Virus record (IMG/VR): IMGVR_UViG_3300025781_000075
Span: 1-23,804 of that record
DNA length: 23,804 bases
Origin: a virus
Strand: one strand, 5' to 3'
Shown: one piece after another, positions 21,835 to 23,804 of the stretch
Numbering within the stretch: position 1 is the stretch's first letter
How the letters are laid out: each line of letters starts with the position of its first letter
The notes under the pieces: model-generated
The model's database searches: none
What the model saw: only the letters and a program-made list of their open reading frames with translations
Told to the model about the DNA's origin: nothing
Made by a program: the position numbers and the translations under genes

Positions 21835-22557
21835 TTAACGACGTGCACGTCCTAGTGCTTGTGAACCGCCTGCAGCAGCATCCACTGCATCAAAGCCGTC
21901 GGTTTCAGCTCCAGCATCAGCAACAGGAGCTTCTGCACCTAGATCGGCACCACCTTCAGGAGGCGGAGTACCTAGATCATTTGTGCCCATGTCTGCACCG
22001 GGCATGCCACCCATGCTCATGTCACCAGCTGGTTGTTGTTCGCCAGCCAATTGCAACACTGCTGACTCGGCCTGTTCTTGACCTTTAGTTACTGAATCAT
22101 ATAAAGCAGCCAGTACTGGTTTAATGGCCTGTTTAAACTGTTCACTTTGTTCCATGCCAATTTGGTCACGGATTGTGGACACAAGAGCTGGGACTTGTTC
22201 ATTCTGAATCTTGCTGATTTTCTCAATCATGTCTTGGATTGAGTCAACAATGTCTTGAGCAGCAAGACGTGCTTCACTGGCACCAATCTCGCTTTCAAAC
22301 AAACCTTGTTCACTGTTCAACCAACGATCAAGACCTTCCTTGACCATCATCAATTCCATGTACTTGGCATTCTTTTCAGCAGTGTGAGCGCCAAAAGATT
22401 TTTTAATAGCATGGATATTTTCTGTCAGGGCCTTGCTTAGGCGTTGTGCTTTGGCGTAACTGAGATTATCGTAATCGATAGAAAAGCCGAAGCTTCGTTC
22501 CATGATTTTGTTAATCTTTTGTGGTGTTACTTCGGTACGCATTTCGGAGAGTCTCAT
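21835..22557 (-). CDS. Probable structural/scaffold-type protein (240 aa)
   Basis: Starts MRLSEMRTEVTPQKINKIM. Residues 1-165 are predicted helical (RLSKALTENIHAIKKS, KYMELMMVKEGLDRWL, IQDMIEKISKIQNEQ), and the last 65 are low-complexity G/A/P/D/M-rich (GDMSMGGMPGADMG, PPPEGGADLG) ending in RARR. Helical bodies with disordered acidic tails are seen in prohead scaffolds and internal head proteins. The KYMELMMVKEGLDRWL phrase is one I associate with uncharacterised T4-type marine phage proteins. It is preceded by a perfect TATAAATA, so late expression is likely. Scaffold role is inferred, not shown. Confidence 0.7.
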   Translation of the reverse strand: MRLSEMRTEVTPQKINKIMERSFGFSIDYDNLSYAKAQRLSKALTENIHAIKKSFGAHTAEKNAKYMELMMVKEGLDRWLNSEQGLFESEIGASEARLAAQDIVDSIQDMIEKISKIQNEQVPALVSTIRDQIGMEQSEQFKQAIKPVLAALYDSVTKGQEQAESAVLQLAGEQQPAGDMSMGGMPGADMGTNDLGTPPPEGGADLGAEAPVADAGAETDGFDAVDAAAGGSQALGRARR

Positions 22558-22582
22558 ATTCGTTTTCCCAAATTATATTGTA

Positions 22583-22590
22583 TATTTATA
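22583..22590 (-). promoter_or_regulatory. Perfect T4-type late promoter core
   Basis: The minus strand reads TATAAATA, an exact match to the T4 late-promoter core, 25 nt before the ATG at 22557. It lies in the short gap after the stop of the 181-aa gene. Confidence 0.65.
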
Positions 22591-22591
22591 T

Positions 22592-23137
22592 CTATTGCCA
22601 CACTTTAGCAAACTTGGCCACACGGTGCACACTGACAAGATCTTGTCTAGCCAGTGCCAATTTCTTTTCTGCTTCGTCAAGTCTAGCAGTTTTAATGTCC
22701 ACGCTCACGTAGTCTCGTTGTTTTCTAGCCCGTTCTATGCCCCTGCGTAGCGCCAAGCTATCTGTATAATTTTTATTTATTTCTTTGTCTAGAGCAATGA
22801 TATTGTCTGCGGTGCGATACTTTTGCTTGATGGTATAGATGGTGTAAAGCACAGCACTCACTTTGTTTTCAAATCTGTGCACTATATTGCCCTGTGGCGC
22901 AACGACATCACAGGTGTGATTGGGATGAATATCTACACGATAAAGTCCAATGCGATAGCCATTTTTGATGGGTATACAGATGCTGGTGTCATGATTGAGT
23001 TGAAGTTTGCCTAGCTCGCGATTGGTCCAGAGCTTGATGTAGTCAGTGACTTGATCAACCACGTGGCTGACATCTTGCGGCATATTGTCTTTGGTTTTAG
23101 CGGATTTTTTTCGTGTACGTGATTTGGCCATTGTCAT
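22592..23137 (-). CDS. Unknown basic protein (181 aa)
   Basis: The first 20 residues are strongly basic (AKSRTRKKSAKTK). The centre is beta-rich and contains DTSICIPIKNGYRIGLYRVDIHP and ENKVSAVLYTIYTIKQKY. The C-terminal 60 residues form a charged helix (RRGIERARKQRD, LDEAEKKLALARQDL). No named family is recognised. Two ATGs lie close together (23137 and 23131); neither has a well-placed Shine-Dalgarno, and the second gives MAKSRTRKK. It overlaps the preceding small gene by 41 nt. Virion or DNA-associated roles are both possible. Confidence 0.7.
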   Translation of the reverse strand: MTMAKSRTRKKSAKTKDNMPQDVSHVVDQVTDYIKLWTNRELGKLQLNHDTSICIPIKNGYRIGLYRVDIHPNHTCDVVAPQGNIVHRFENKVSAVLYTIYTIKQKYRTADNIIALDKEINKNYTDSLALRRGIERARKQRDYVSVDIKTARLDEAEKKLALARQDLVSVHRVAKFAKVWQ

Positions 23138-23306
23138 TGCGGCGTAGGAGTATGTCCTGCGTGGCTAGTTGATGAGCAATCAATTGCTCGCGTTCAGTTA
23201 GGTCTCTTTTTGAAATTTTAGGCTCATGTTGAAATCTACCCAACAAGTCGGCCTGTTCGTTGTTTATAGGAACACGCACTTGATTGAGTAGTTCTACTAT
23301 TTTCAT
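23097..23306 (-). CDS. Small unknown protein (69 aa)
   Basis: Starts MKIVELLNQVRVPINNEQ and ends with LIAHQLATQDILLRRNDNG followed by a strand and KKIR. The second half reads like a short winged-helix (helix, then hairpin), so a DNA-binding role is possible but unsupported. Its ATG overlaps the holin-like gene stop by 4 nt and its end overlaps the next gene, typical of phage packing. No family is recognised. Confidence 0.68.
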   Translation of the reverse strand: MKIVELLNQVRVPINNEQADLLGRFQHEPKISKRDLTEREQLIAHQLATQDILLRRNDNGQITYTKKIR

Positions 23307-23560
23307 TTAAAGTGTGTGGCTAGTAGGGTTATGATACCGGCAATCATGACACCCAAGATACTGGTGCCTATGGCGATGATGGTCTTGTAAGGGCCATCGC
23401 TTTTTTCGTTCAAGGCGTCTTTGATTTCGATGAGATGGATTTCCATCTTGTCAATTCTCTGCTCAAGATTTATTAGTTTATTTTCCAAGCTACTATACCT
23501 TTCAGCGCATAACTCTACGTGCGCCTCTAGGCTTTTCTTTTCAATATCTGTCCCGGCCAT
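23303..23560 (-). CDS. Holin-like/XhlA-like small membrane protein (85 aa)
   Basis: Residues 1-55 are a charged, heptad-like helix (ERYSSLENKLINLEQRIDKMEIHLIEIKDAL), and residues about 59-82 are one transmembrane segment (IIAIGTSILGVMIAGIITLLA) followed by HFK. This coiled-coil-plus-one-TM layout matches haemolysin XhlA-type proteins often called holins or holin-associated in phages. The start has an AGGA Shine-Dalgarno. It is 13 kb from the SleB hydrolase, whereas lysis genes are often adjacent. It might instead tether a protein complex to the membrane. Confidence 0.65.
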   Translation of the reverse strand: MAGTDIEKKSLEAHVELCAERYSSLENKLINLEQRIDKMEIHLIEIKDALNEKSDGPYKTIIAIGTSILGVMIAGIITLLATHFK

Positions 23561-23587
23561 ATTGTTCCTGTTGTAATGGTTATTGTT

Positions 23588-23661
23588 TATTGATGCTATT
23601 CAATAATAAATTTAAATATGAGCCTTGAGTAGTGAGCCTAAATGGTGCCTGAGCATCAATA
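23588..23661. repeat. 10-bp inverted repeat in the 106-nt non-coding gap
   Basis: TATTGATGCT (23588-23597) and AGCATCAATA (23652-23661) are perfect reverse complements 54 nt apart. The interval contains two copies of TGAGCCT and a related TGCCTGAG, so a larger folded RNA leader is possible. The gap (23561-23666) holds no gene that I can see. Confidence 0.55.
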
Positions 23662-23663
23662 GT

Positions 23664-23671
23664 TATTTATC
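23664..23671 (-). promoter_or_regulatory. T4-type late promoter-like motif
   Basis: The minus strand reads GATAAATA, with TAA acting as the stop codon of the gene at the window edge. It is 103 nt from the next start, so its transcript would carry a long leader containing one or both arms of the 23588-23661 inverted repeat. Confidence 0.35.
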
Positions 23672-23804
23672 TAGGCTTGATTTCCTTAAAGTATATGTTT
23701 TTAATACTGCCGTAAGGATAAAATATGGGCAACATGAATCTTGCAGTTTCTGTCAGGTATGTGATAATGGGCACTTGCTCAAAGTCGGATTGTAGTCCGC
23801 CCAG
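23667..23804 (-). CDS. C-terminal end of an unidentified protein (partial)
   Basis: An open frame enters from the window edge and stops at TAA 23667-23669, giving the last 45 residues, including FEQVPIITYLTETARFML, then PIFYPYGSIKN, and ending FKEIKPR. It is in the same direction as every other gene, and the stop overlaps a late-type promoter motif as seen at two other genes. The fragment is too short for me to identify a family. Confidence 0.6.
   Translation of the reverse strand: MGGLQSDFEQVPIITYLTETARFMLPIFYPYGSIKNIYFKEIKPR

Overview
The window looks like part of the genome of a lytic, T4-type (myovirus-like) bacteriophage. All supported genes read on the minus strand, are tightly packed and often overlap by 4 nt. 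They mix virion genes (tail fibres, a PAAR spike tip, scaffold-like proteins) with phage nucleotide metabolism (nrdA, nrdB, glutaredoxin), DNA repair and processing genes, and a lysis-type cell-wall hydrolase. Eight sites on the minus strand resemble the T4 late-promoter core TATAAATA, seven of them 17-29 nt before a start codon. The phage IscU is very close to proteobacterial IscU, and the class V aminotransferase also reads as proteobacterial. A Gram-negative host, perhaps a betaproteobacterium, is therefore an inference and not a proven assignment.

Layout in transcription order, from high to low coordinates. The window opens with the tail end of an unidentified gene (23667-23804). A 106-nt non-coding gap with an inverted repeat follows. 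Next come a holin-like small membrane protein, two small unknown proteins, and two scaffold/structural-like proteins behind a perfect TATAAATA. A small exported protein and a 34-residue basic ORF come next. The block iscU - glycosyltransferase-like gene - iscA - PD-(D/E)XK exonuclease follows, mostly overlapping. A short fibre protein and a conserved unknown lead into nrdA - class V aminotransferase - nrdB - glutaredoxin, where the first three genes overlap by 4 nt each. This runs directly into a small beta-rich (Sm-like?) protein, a PAAR protein and a large structural protein. A SleB-type hydrolase with a signal peptide, a small acidic protein, a 47-residue basic ORF and a UV damage endonuclease follow. 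The last block is a 7.6-kb tail-fibre cassette (672-8271): three fibre proteins, a subtilisin-like protease and two small proteins. The left edge holds the start of a membrane/coiled-coil protein cut by the window.

How the genes may work together. NrdA/NrdB/glutaredoxin make dNTPs. The exonuclease and UV endonuclease handle host or phage DNA. IscU and IscA could top up host Fe-S cluster assembly during infection. The fibres, protease and PAAR protein serve adsorption and entry. SleB plus the holin-like protein would serve lysis. The aminotransferase is locked into the nrd operon and has no obvious link to dNTP synthesis. Several promoters carry inverted repeats over the -10 or start region, each with a different sequence.

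No tRNA, CRISPR array, insertion sequence, integrase or convincing rho-independent terminator was seen. No stretch over 300 bases lacks a gene; the largest gaps are 10352-10473 and 23561-23666.
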